Below are positions 12,201 to 62,315 of a stretch of DNA of 64,000 bases, one piece after another. The translations under genes and the position numbers were made by a program. The number at the start of each line of letters is the position of its first letter. Position 1 is the stretch's first letter. The stretch is taken from contig CM022671.1 of assembly GCA_012295275.1 (NCBI GenBank), forward strand, positions 16,166,956-16,230,955, in the 5' to 3' direction. Origin of the DNA: Chrysomallon squamiferum. Taxonomy: Eukaryota; Mollusca; Gastropoda; Neomphalida; Peltospiridae. The notes below the pieces were generated by a model. That model made no database searches. It had not been told where the DNA came from and saw only the letters and a program-made list of their open reading frames with translations.

Positions 12201-14793
12201 GACGACGACGTCGACGGAGAAATGCGCGAGGTTCAGTCGCAGAAGAAACGTCTTGGACGACGTTGTCAGAGTTACTGTCAATTTCCTCTCAGGCGTTTTA
12301 GCCAGTAATAAAATTAAGTGCGGGCTCTTAGGCAGGAGGAAGCTAACACAAAATGGCAACTGCTGTAATATTTTTTTTTTTGCGATAACAATGACAATAA
12401 AAAATTTTAAAAAGTTTTGACAACTCTTTTTCTTTTTTCTTTTTTTTTAAAGTTAAGCTGTAGGATTAAAATAAAGTCTCTTGCTGATACATTGTAAAAT
12501 TTTCAGAAAACTCGCTGTGAGTCATGCGATGTTGATAGTTATCAATGTGCAAATCCCTGATCAATGCTGATGTATCGCTATTTCGTTTTCGTCCAAGATT
12601 TTGAAATATTTTAAAATCTATTTTACTGTGGTATTATTCTTCTTCTTCTTCTTCTTCTTATTATTATTATTATTATTACGCTGGTGTTCTCTGACGTTAT
12701 AAGCAGTCGGGGTCTTCAATGTCGATTTTTGTTAGATTTTTTACCTTAAGCGTATTTCCTTCAACGGTAACGGAGACTGTTTTGATTCCTTCTGAAAGGT
12801 TGAAATTCTGGTAGAAGTCACAAGTCACAGGGTCAGCAGCTCTGAGAAATGATTTTGAATCCGTCATCACGATAGAACCATCAACGTCTACGATATTACC
12901 TGGAATAATACGTTACATTACTGTAATGAAACAATATGTTTGTAATTATTATATTATAATAACGTCCATACATACTTAAACATATACATGTACATATATA
13001 CAGATATACACATATACATACATTTACATATACATATGTTTATATATGTGTGTGTGTGTGTGTGGGTGTGGGTGTGGGTGTGGGTGTGTGAGCGCTCAGT
13101 CATGACCTATCTCATGAATTTAAACTGTTTCATGTTGATGATGGATATTGCATTTGTAATGGTATTTGTGTATTCATGCATCACTTAAGGAAAAAATTAT
13201 TAATATAACTTAAACATCCCTTCAAATATTTTCCGTTTATCTCAGTATTAACGATAATGAAGCAAGAATTTTTTTTTTTTTTTTTTTTTTTTTTTGAGTT
13301 TCTCTTTTGTTTTTCATGAGTTTTCGAAAATAATTTTTAAAATAAACGAAACATGCTTGTACAGATCGTATTCTCATTTGCACTGAATATAAAAGCATTC
13401 GTTCTATGTGATGGTTATAATTTAAGATTTTTTTTCAATTAATTATCTGACATAATAAATTCTTGTTTGCATGACATATAAACGGTTTTATGATTTTTTT
13501 TTTATAAAGTCCTTTCAAAGATAAAAGGAAAGAAAATGAAATCAAAATAAGAAAAACGTGTTTAATATCGGTAATAATAAAATAATGATAACGGCAGATT
13601 TTCTTTTAGTGATATAATTTTTAATACATCTCGTTTCCCAGACACTGTCTGTGGTTTTACTGGTTTTTATCAACTAGGCCTGGTCGTTAAACTAAAGCAG
13701 ACCACATTTTGTCTAATTCTAACGAATAGCACGTGGTCGTAATTCCCTTTAATCGTTCGTCTTTACGGCGCACTGACGTTCCAGGCTTTTCACCTCCATA
13801 TCCTTCCGCGCGAAACACGATAAGTATAGTTCAGCTTCACGTGATCGCTGGGAAAAAGTTTAGCGGAGGCGATTTTGAAGAAATTTTTCATCTCCGTTTT
13901 ACGATCAATCTTACAAGCAGAGTTTGCAGTCTATGGAGTAATTATCAGTGGGATGGGGCAATAAAATACAGAACATTAAATCTTTCGTGTCGGAGTGTAA
14001 GAAAATAATGTGATATAATATCAGTCATTACAGTGAAGAGTTCTGTCGTTTTTACAGTGGTTTTCTCTTTGTTCTTTTATTTCGTTAAATTACAGACTGC
14101 GTGAATCAGCAGCTACAACACCGATCCACATTCCAGCCATACACTGAAAAACGATTAATATCTGTTAATTGCTAATATGAATTCAAAAACCCCATTAGAA
14201 TAACAAAACAAAACAACAAAAACAAAGTCCAAAAATTATTATTATTATTATTTTTATTATTACTATTTTTAAAGGATAAATTACCAAGTAATGTACGCAA
14301 CAATTGGTAACAGGATAATTATCGAAGACAACATCAGTTATAATTTTTTTTTATATTATTACAGAAATAATAAAACTCCTGTAGAACATAATCTGGCTTT
14401 GATTTTAAGAGTCACTTATAAAATACAATTTAAAGAACTATGAGTAAACGACCACTCTATTACTTTCTCGAGCTTATTCGTTTAAGTCATGCGATCTTAA
14501 TTTTTTGTAACTGATAAATATTTTTCGTTTACGAATGTATTCATGATATCTAAGAGAAAATAATGTTCTTATTTATTTATTTAAATTTTTTTTTTTTTTT
14601 TCCTTTTTTTTTTGAGCATTGATTTTATTTTTTTTTTTGAAAATATAAGGAAGACATTTTCAGACTTTGGTACGTTACTTTGTCTACGAGCGTACAAACA
14701 TCGTTAAAGTGTAAAGCAACAACAATTAGTTCACAACTCACCTGCATCGACTCCAGCAATACACACCGTGAGGTAAAGAAAAACATTGTTTAA
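3403..14793 (-). CDS. Secreted multi-exon protein of unknown family with Cys-rich module and Asp-box
   Basis: I do not recognise this gene by name. Ten exons join in phase (14742-14793, 12745-12899, 11245-11343, 10663-10771, 9665-10316, 8730-8904, 8087-8279, 7523-7687, 4564-4636, 3403-3583) and give 617 residues; the start codon lies in an exon I could not find. It opens with a signal-peptide-like run (NNVFLYLTVCIAGVDAG). The middle (residues about 19-478) is rich in alternating beta-type residues and in N-glycosylation sites (NLS, NQS, NAS, NKT, NVT, NET, NDS, NLT, NGT, NST, NQT). A Cys-rich stretch follows (about 479-533), then a C-terminal piece with SKDGGQTW, a perfect Asp-box (SxDxGxTW). 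No transmembrane helix is seen after the signal, so secretion or matrix location is inferred. It resembles the tandem beta-domain secreted proteins seen in molluscs, but that is an impression. Confidence 0.8.
3914..3995. repeat. (AAT)n / (GATAAT)n compound microsatellite
   Basis: AAT units pass into GATAAT, GAT and AATAAATA units. It creates long low-complexity open frames in several readings, which are not genes. Confidence 0.97.
4196..4432. mobile_element. Miniature DNA transposon, MER2/Tigger (pogo)-like
   Basis: 237 bp with imperfect terminal inverted repeats: TACAGGTTGAGAATCTTTTA at the left and, read on the other strand, TACAGGCTGAGGACCTCTTA at the right. The ends fit a TA target. The subterminal parts carry TTTCGGAATT/CGGAGCTTTTCGGATTTC. 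Both the ends and the inside (CATTTATATTTCATAT, TAATTTTGTGCATACAA) resemble, from memory, the mammalian MER2 element of the pogo/Tigger group. No transposase is encoded. It sits in the last intron of the secreted-protein gene. Confidence 0.75.
4564..4636 (-). CDS. Secreted-protein gene, exon i
   Basis: Phase 1 to 2, 23 codons. GFYSYSVMPGLASDTYECDA then EYKY. Acceptor TTATTTCAG|GGT, donor TACAA|GTAAGT. It lies just upstream in window order of a small transposon (4196-4432), which sits in the following intron. Confidence 0.8.
4681..4800. repeat. About 56-bp tandem duplication
   Basis: AGAATACGGTGTTCGTGTGA occurs twice, within TAACCTCGTC...CTGTATATT units near 4688 and 4745; a third partial unit starts near 4786. 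Confidence 0.9.
5355..6250. repeat. CA/TA/TACA-rich simple-sequence block, with 26-bp tandem repeat
   Basis: About 900 bp of purine-pyrimidine alternating DNA. Inside, at 5936-6027, a 26-bp unit (ACATGTACACATAAATAAAC...) is repeated about three and a half times. Long Cys/Tyr/Val open frames here are shadows of the repeat. Confidence 0.93.
6385..6430 (-). mobile_element. SINE fragment
   Basis: On the minus strand AAAGGTTGTGGTATGTACTG then TCTTGTCTATGGGATGGTGC. It matches the body of the tRNA-headed SINE at 54740-54780 and the motif common in mollusc genomes. Confidence 0.65.
6750..6915 (-). other. Unassigned open frame in the intron between exons h and i
   Basis: Minus strand, after a CTCTTTCAAG acceptor-like site: GSFGDNCTVNKTWYKKQSQD then WDNLFDRICPSEFVV and a stop at 6754-6756. 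Two Cys and N-glycosylation sites look extracellular. It does not join exon h in phase, so it may be a decayed or alternative exon, or chance. Confidence 0.25.
7318..7358. repeat. (CA)n microsatellite
   Basis: About 20 CA units with one or two interruptions. Confidence 0.95.
7523..7687 (-). CDS. Secreted-protein gene, exon h: Cys-rich module
   Basis: Phase 1 to 1, 54 codons. NNCTCLFDTSRQDCACCDVL, then a Cys in SQCGTE, one in DACAPS and one in WRCRPE: eight Cys in about 45 residues. Likely a disulphide-bonded module; no named domain recognised. Acceptor AATTTGCAG|CGA, donor GACG|GTACGT. Confidence 0.84.
8087..8279 (-). CDS. Secreted-protein gene, exon g
   Basis: Phase 0 to 1, 64 codons. IGRLTFSDPTVIVIKEKVNM, VKLSSDNIVVAEVIY, WRNKTDFSTP, HIVLDLNRKC. 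Acceptor TTTCCTAG|ATT, donor TGTT|GTACGT. Confidence 0.84.
8379..8451. repeat. (TC)36 microsatellite followed by (TG)n
   Basis: Perfect TC run, then ACATATGTG and a short TG run to about 8480. In the intron between exons f and g of the secreted-protein gene. Confidence 0.98.
8730..8904 (-). CDS. Secreted-protein gene, exon f
   Basis: Phase 2 to 0, 58 codons. SISLNLEVNAGHEPNSTATA, YDVIINMYLL, FNVNQTGSKIQID. Acceptor TCTCTCCAG|CAT, donor ATAGAT|GTATCA. Confidence 0.82.
9229..9400. repeat. (AAG)n and (AAAT)n microsatellites
   Basis: AAG units at 9229-9265, then AAAT/AATAA-type units at 9318-9390 and a poly-A run at 9406-9420. Confidence 0.95.
9665..10316 (-). CDS. Secreted-protein gene, exon e (largest)
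   Basis: 216 codons, phase 1 to 2. Starts DDTGAGSLVRCKMEMQFEML. Contains TPPVNVTLNTPTST, VKLTFAEDGLAPKVEVVTPY, ILQLPNLTKDGLSPQAELSV, ARLEDYASMENGTELKIGVG and a double Cys near the end (KTCCLDG). Two roughly similar halves (NVTL...V-TFAEDG and NLTKDG...GTELKIGVG) suggest tandem beta-sandwich domains. Acceptor TACTTTTAG|ATG, donor GGTAG|GTAAGT. Confidence 0.88.
10663..10771 (-). CDS. Secreted-protein gene, exon d
   Basis: Phase 0 to 1, 36 codons. IQSENASSDGQVYSVVLKDL then WRFSGSASMTVR. The pattern of short beta strands continues from exon c. Acceptor GCTCCAG|ATC, donor GTTAGAG|GTGAGA. Confidence 0.78.
11245..11343 (-). CDS. Secreted-protein gene, exon c
   Basis: 33 codons, phase 0 to 0. ENSVTSVKWQLDGAQDVDGS then HFNQSST. 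Acceptor TCTTGCAG|CTA, donor AACATG|GTAGTG. Confidence 0.78.
12090..12320. other. CpG-dense island in an intron of the secreted-protein gene
   Basis: 15 CpGs in 12181-12300 (ATGACGACGACGTCGACGGA among them), far above the surroundings. Both strands have open frames of 65-73 codons, but neither has splice sites in phase with exons b or c. Could be a small CpG island or regulatory element. Confidence 0.4.
12745..12899 (-). CDS. Secreted-protein gene, exon b
   Basis: Phase 1 to 0, 51 codons. NIVDVDGSIVMTDSKSFLRA, DPVTCDFYQNFNLSEG, TVSVTVEGNTLK: an extracellular beta-type sequence with one Cys and one N-glycosylation site. Acceptor TTATTCCAG|GTA, donor CTTAAG|GTAAAA. Confidence 0.8.
13040..13171. 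repeat. Dispersed repeat copy 1, joined to (TG)n
   Basis: A TG/GGTGTG run is followed at 13094 by GCTCAGTCATGACCTATCTC and 58 more bases that recur at 55221-55298 with 6 mismatches in 78. Confidence 0.85.
14742..14793 (-). CDS. Secreted-protein gene, exon a: signal-peptide-like
   Basis: 52 nt encoding LNNVFLYLTVCIAGVDA plus one base, which joins exon b in phase. Acceptor ATTTTTCAG|TTA, donor GCAG|GTGAGT. The only ATG inside is in another frame and leads to an immediate stop in exon b, so translation probably starts in an unfound upstream exon. Confidence 0.65.
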
Positions 14794-15722
14794 CTGAAAA
14801 ATTTCATTTTTAATTTCATGAACGACCAACACCTGTCATACGTTAAATACAGTAAGTAAAACAAATCCCGAAAACGGATCTCGTTCACGAAGAGTATTTC
14901 TACATTTCGTTCTTATGTTTGCTTTCTTTAGGTTTTCTGAATATTCGATTTTCTCCGATTTCATACGTGTTTCGCATATTATATCGGTTCTGTATTGTCT
15001 TGCTGGGTAGGTGCGCTCAAGGTAACCCCTTTTCTGCTCTGTCGTAAAAAAAAAAATGGCTTGAATGATAAGAACAGAAAAATTGAAAAGAAAATAAATA
15101 ATACAGAAATTTTATTCCAATTTTTTTCCCTTCTTATCAGGTTTATGAAATAATAAGAAATAATGACAAAAATAACTAAGTAATTAATTGAATTTATATA
15201 TATATATATTTTTTTTTTTTTTCACACCAGCACAAATTGTAAACTACTGTTTAATTTTACCAGAATTTCAACGAAATTATTATGCATTTGTTTGGAATCA
15301 CATTCTTCTTTTTTTTATACTTCTGATATTATTAATATTATTGGTAGAATGTTGGATTCGGAGCTGATGACCTTGTTTTAACATTTCAGTTCTTCTTTGG
15401 TCCGTTATTTTTCTGAAGACGACACCAAAAATGAAAACCTATATTGTACCTCCAGTGTTCGATACTTTGGTTAAGTTACGACCTACAATATCTTACAGTC
15501 ACTTCACAAATTGGTCATTTCCAAACACTGTAAAAATTCAGTGTCGTGTATTTGATGGGGCAATTTCTACGCGTTTCTCGCATTTTATTGTACGGTATAC
15601 AGAATTTTTAAAACCGTGTGGGCAATAATATATTTAAATAATAATAATAATTTTTTTTTTTTTATAAAGTAACAGAAAGAGAATATACAGAAACGAAACG
15701 GCAAGTAACAGTATTAAATAAA

Positions 15723-15756
<34 letters not shown>

Positions 15757-18700
15757 TTGTCTTTATACACTTCTGCATCATAATTTTTTACAACAGATTT
15801 GCACTGAGCATATAAATCGTTTGAAGTACACATACAACAATCTTTTCAAACTGAATTAATTTTGTTTTCGTCTAGATTTTAATGACGTCTTCATTGCCGT
15901 GAAATAACGATACTGAAGACGGTGATTGAGTTGTTCCAGTGTTCCTGGTACAAATATCATTTCCACTTTATTTAAGTACTAACATAACCGCGTCTCTGTA
16001 GGTTTCGTGTTATAAGGTTTTCTAACCGTGTGTCTAGACAGCAGGATATTGCTTAGAGCGCTGTTAGATGTAAAAACCACAATGGTTTCGTCTTATCGCG
16101 TTTTGTCTCAAGTTTTTCGATTTTGTATTATTAAATACAGGACATCCTGACTTTACTCAGAAATACTTCATCATGTTTGAACAGTTTTTTCTTTCACAGA
16201 AGTTCTGGAAATTTCAGTCTCTGTAAAAACAAAATGATCAAAAGAAAAATACGTGGAAAAGTATTACTCTAAATTTACGTTAGTTAATATCTCAGACTGT
16301 GAGGTGCAAAAGTTTACCAATTTAAAATTCAAATACAGGGATATGTCGTAACAATAATTAAAAAGTAGTATTAAGAAAATCTAAGAAAAAAAAAATATTA
16401 ATAAAACAGTATTAAAAAATAATAAAATGTAAACGACAAACTGTCTTTGCTGATTATAGATGAATAAAATATTTTTGAATTGTTATTTTTTTCTGACAAC
16501 GTGGAATGACCATTGATACTAGCTATATACTGATTAAAACCGGCGAGCATCTCGTATACCGAATACCCAACTTAATAAAAGCATTTATTTATAATGTAAG
16601 GCTTGTGATTAAGTTTAAGTCATCTTTATAATCCAACTTTTAATTTTTTTATAATGAATCAGTTTGCTAAATGTAATAACAAATAAATAATGAATTTAGA
16701 GAAGAAAAAACAAAAACGAAAAAGACAACAAACAAAGTCACGATATGTTCATATAAATTTAGTAACTCACATCAGTGTCAGTACAATAATATGACTCATA
16801 CACTCATAATAGCCAAATCAACAGGCAGGCATCAAGATTACAGAGTACATAAATACATAGAGGTCAACCTCGTAATGGAATGAAACATCGCTGCATAAAG
16901 AAATAACAAAAACAATATTAAAACAAGATAATAATAATAAAGAAAAAAAAAAAAAAAAGAAAAGAAATGAAAATGTACAAATTCTGCAGCAGTGTATCAT
17001 AAAAATAAAAGCATTTATGGAAAATGATCTTTTAATAACTTGATCAAGTAATGAAACATATCCGGCTGTGTTTTGTGTCATCATTTAGGTTTTTTAATAA
17101 CCTCTGCATTAAGCAAGGATACTGAAGTTGTAATAGGGGTGTTTTAGAGTTTAACCGAAACGTATACAGCAACAACTTTTACATTAATAATATCGACAGA
17201 ATCAGTTAGCTGTTTTGGTTTCTTTTATTATCTTAAACTGACTGTGATAATCAGAAACGAGCTTTTAGCTCAAATGTTAGGAGCACACGATCATGCGGCC
17301 CCCTTCACATGTAAATTAATACGTTCATTTTTAAAATTAGAAATATTAAATTTGCAGTAGAACTGAATCCAAAATATAACAATAACGAAAAAAAAAAAAA
17401 AAAAAAATGAGTAACAGAAATTCTGTTCAACTTAAGAATGAAATATGAAAGTTTCTAAAACAGATCACAGTACAGACCTAACTGGTGATTTAATTAGTGG
17501 GAACAGACTTTAAAGATGCCGATGCAGATACAAGTGTCTGTGAACCTGTTAATGGCAAGAACGGGAAAATTAGATACAAACAAATGTACAATGGTGTTCT
17601 AGGAGGATATAAAATGGTAAGGAAAAGATACTGCGTAAGGGTTTTTTCTTTGGTTTATTTATGGGACTAATGATGATTTGTGTATCAAATATATAGTCAT
17701 TATTTATCATATTTCAAAATAATGTGGGCTTTGGGTTCTGGGAAGCACTAGCAACCTTTGATCTTTTAATACTAAATGAAATCACATAAAAAGTGAGTCA
17801 ATGATAGTAATTACTTTAATTCAGACAATTTTGTTTCGTTTAAAATATTAACACTTGTAGCAACAGATCAAAGATATGTTTTGAAGTCAATTAATGAGAC
17901 ATTTTATATTTGTACAAAAAATAATTGTTTATTTCTCTTTGAGAAAAAAAAAGATAAATATTTTTTTCAGTTTTATTATATGACTTTTATTCATCTGATT
18001 AAATCTCTAAAATTATATTATGTTATTCTATACAGTTAAATAAACATTTGTAAGTATTATGAGTATTGTCCAGTAACTGAAAATGTCAATAATAATTCTT
18101 CCGATGTTTGAAAAATAATACATAAAGGGGAACAAAAACAGGATTTCTAAAACAAAAATGGACGAGTCTCATCTGTGATGTTTATAACCTTCAGAATTAT
18201 TTACTAGTCAAAGGAAAACAAAATAATAAAGGTGGGCACATTATACAAGATGAATTTGTCCATTTTGATCCCAAATAAAATGACAAAAGAGCATTTCACT
18301 GCTTCATGAATTATAAAAATCAACAAATGAATCAGAGCTGGAAATCTGATTATGATGTCAATGATATTTTAATGAGATTACTATGAGCTGACTGGTAAAA
18401 TATATTGATTTATGCTTCAAAATATATTTGATTACAATGACGTCATTTTTTTTTTATACACTGTCAAGCATAAGCTAATAGAAATATCTACAAAGGAATT
18501 TAAAAAACCCAGAAAACAACTGATAATACAAAACTGCATTAATTATAATATCATGTTAAACAAATGTTTTCTTTCCTTTCATTTCTGTACATGATATTTT
18601 ACTGTGAACCAGACATTTTTTTATCTACAAACCAAATCATTCACTCTTAGAATCAGATGGAAAAACTGACAAAAATTGAAAAAAGGTATATATATTTTTT

Positions 18701-18905
18701 TTTATAACAAGTAGAAACTGAAATGCATAAAGGTAAATTAATGATTTTATGCCCATATGGCTGAAACAGGCTGGTATTAAATTTTTTGAAGAAAACTCAG
18801 TTGATCAAAATACAGTCAAAAAAATTTAAAAATTATTTATTTTATTATGTGGCCATCACAGAAACAGCAAAAGTTTGTTTCAAGTGAAAATAAATGAAAA
18901 AAAAC

Positions 18906-18942
<37 letters not shown>

Positions 18943-19920
18943 TTAAAACTGTTAAATAAAATAAATTAAAAAAAAAAAAAAAAATTGGGAGCAACCCAAC
19001 AATTTTAATCCAAAATTAATTATATCTTACCTCGGAGGCATTACTTTGGGTTGTCTACCAGCACAAAAGAAAAATTATAATAATAAAAATATTAAAATAA
19101 ATAAATAAATAAATAAAGAATAGCATTAATAAAAACAGAAAGAGTAGATTAAAGCAAAATTAATTTCAAAAAAAAAAAAAAGAAAAAGAATAAAAGTCAT
19201 TTCAAACCTATAAAAGAAAAGATATTTGAGTTGTTGTCAAACATCAGTTAAGAGATGTAACAAAACATGGGTAATAAGTTAGTAACATGTATCAATCAGC
19301 ACTTGTTAAGCAATAAAGTTGTATAAAATAGTGACTGAAGAGGACAAAATTGTGCATAGCTGAGTTTATTACAGTGCAAGTCAGACAGTCCACACAGGTC
19401 GGAACAAATATCTGTTTTATCATTCACAAGTTTTCACATTACTTCTTCTTCTTCTTATCATTATTATTATTCAACCTACATCTCCTTAGACAGTCAATGT
19501 TTTGACAGGTTTTCAGTGGGCTTGTGTGGTTGTCATGGTAAACTGGAGGACTTGCAATGGGCACATTTGGGAATGTTGACAAATTTTGCATAAAACACAA
19601 AAGACTTTTGAAATATTGCTGTTTCTCTCTCAGTGTCCAGTGTTGTATTGTTATTATTATTGTTATCATCATTATTATGATTAACTTCTGTCACTTTCAG
19701 CTGTTGCATTCCACAACGTTCATCGTGTCAAATTCATCATCAAACAAAACCTCATATATTATAAACAATATCAACAAAAAGAAATTTCTCCTTGGAAGAA
19801 CAAATCATTCACTTGTGCAATCCTTTTCAGTTTCAGTGGGAAGAAACACAGAACATTTTACTCTGTAATGCTTTGATATGTCATTATCATCTTCTTCACC
19901 AATCTCAAAAGACAAAAAAA
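14794..19920. other. Intergenic region between the secreted-protein gene and plexin
   Basis: AT-rich, with (AAT)n at 15720-15755 and A-runs at 16945, 17388, 18900-18935, 18970-18984. The unfound 5' exon of the secreted-protein gene should lie here. Two splice-donor-like sites (19031: CCTCCGAG|GTAAGA; 16771: CACTGAT|GTGAGT, both minus) follow short ATG frames, but neither joins exon a in phase. CpG density falls near 17300. Confidence 0.5.
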
Positions 19921-19958
19921 TGGTTTTAGACATATTTGTAGTTTATTATTCATAGCAC

Positions 19959-19990
<32 letters not shown>

Positions 19991-20635
19991 AAAAAACAAT
20001 ATTCAAAGTCTGGCATGAAAACGACATGAAGCCTTTGTACAGAGTCTTATTTAGAAAAATGAAGTTTAAAGGCAAGAATTGATAAACCCATAATACTGTC
20101 TGAATAGTCTCAGACACTGTGTTGTCAGTGAAAGACATGTGGTCAGCTCAGCAATACTACAGTACATCTCCCATCAGCTCCTCAAAGAAACTGTCATCAA
20201 TGGTATCTCCTGCACATGAATGTCAGTCAGAGATACTTCATATTTAGTTAGTCTGGCAACCAACAGTTACTGGTGGTGGTTATCAGTTTCTGCAACAATT
20301 GGTTGTTGACTACAGCCACAATGTTGCAACCATCCATTAGTGACTATAATCACAATGTTTGCAACCATCAGTTTGTAACTATAACCACAACATGTTGCAA
20401 CAATCAATTAGTAACTATAACCACAATGTTGCAACCATCAATTAGTCACTACAATCACAATACTGAAACATCATTTAGTGACTATAATCACAATGATGTC
20501 ATCATTGTTTTGTTTTTTTACTGTAGCCATTGCATCTTCCATCATAATCAGATTAGATGAATTTCAAGTCACAGCTACTGTATTTCTGTACTGTCCTTTC
20601 AGAAAACATGCTGTGTGTCACATCCTTCCTCTTCA
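19921..20635 (-). other. Probable plexin 3' UTR with tandem repeat and poly-A signal
   Basis: Follows the stop codon. It holds a degenerate 38-45 bp tandem repeat at about 20290-20520. On the minus strand an AATAAA lies at 19942-19947, just after a run of about 30 T (19960-19989). The 3' end is inferred, not shown. Confidence 0.35.
20285..20520. repeat. Degenerate about 40-bp minisatellite in plexin 3' UTR
   Basis: About five imperfect copies of a unit containing AACTATAACCACAATG and TTGCAACCATCA. It sits just downstream of the plexin stop on the minus strand and so would be transcribed. Confidence 0.8.
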
Positions 20636-62201
<41,566 letters not shown>

Positions 62202-62315
62202 TTTTGTCCTTTACTGACTCGCACTCATTCTGTGATATCTGTTTATCCTTCCGTCCTCCGGTAGCATCAATCTGCATTCACACTGGCATCTCCAGTCCAC
62301 AGATTATTCACAAGT
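62202..62315 (-). other. Plexin 5' UTR part of exon 1, with upstream splice acceptor
   Basis: On the minus strand a long T-rich tract is followed by ACTTACAG just upstream of 62315. This is a good splice acceptor, so the exon with the start codon probably begins at 62315 and at least one non-coding 5' exon lies further upstream, beyond 62316 and possibly outside the window. The ATG has A at -3. Confidence 0.55.

Noticed and set aside
13733-14008. 91-codon frame on the plus strand
   Set aside because: CpG-bearing and non-repetitive, but no recognisable domain, no splice support, and it lies in an intron of a gene on the other strand.
14090-14150. Possible small exon reading MAGMWIGVVAADSRS on the minus strand
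   Set aside because: It has acceptor- and donor-like ends, but no phase links it to exons a and b of the secreted-protein gene.
16766-16810. ATG frame MSHIIVLTL before GTGAGT, minus strand
   Set aside because: Signal-like, but in the wrong phase for exon a (joins to a stop).
19022-19060. Short ATG frame (MPP) before a strong donor, minus strand
   Set aside because: Ends in phase 2, which would give an immediate stop on joining exon a; could still be a non-coding 5' exon.
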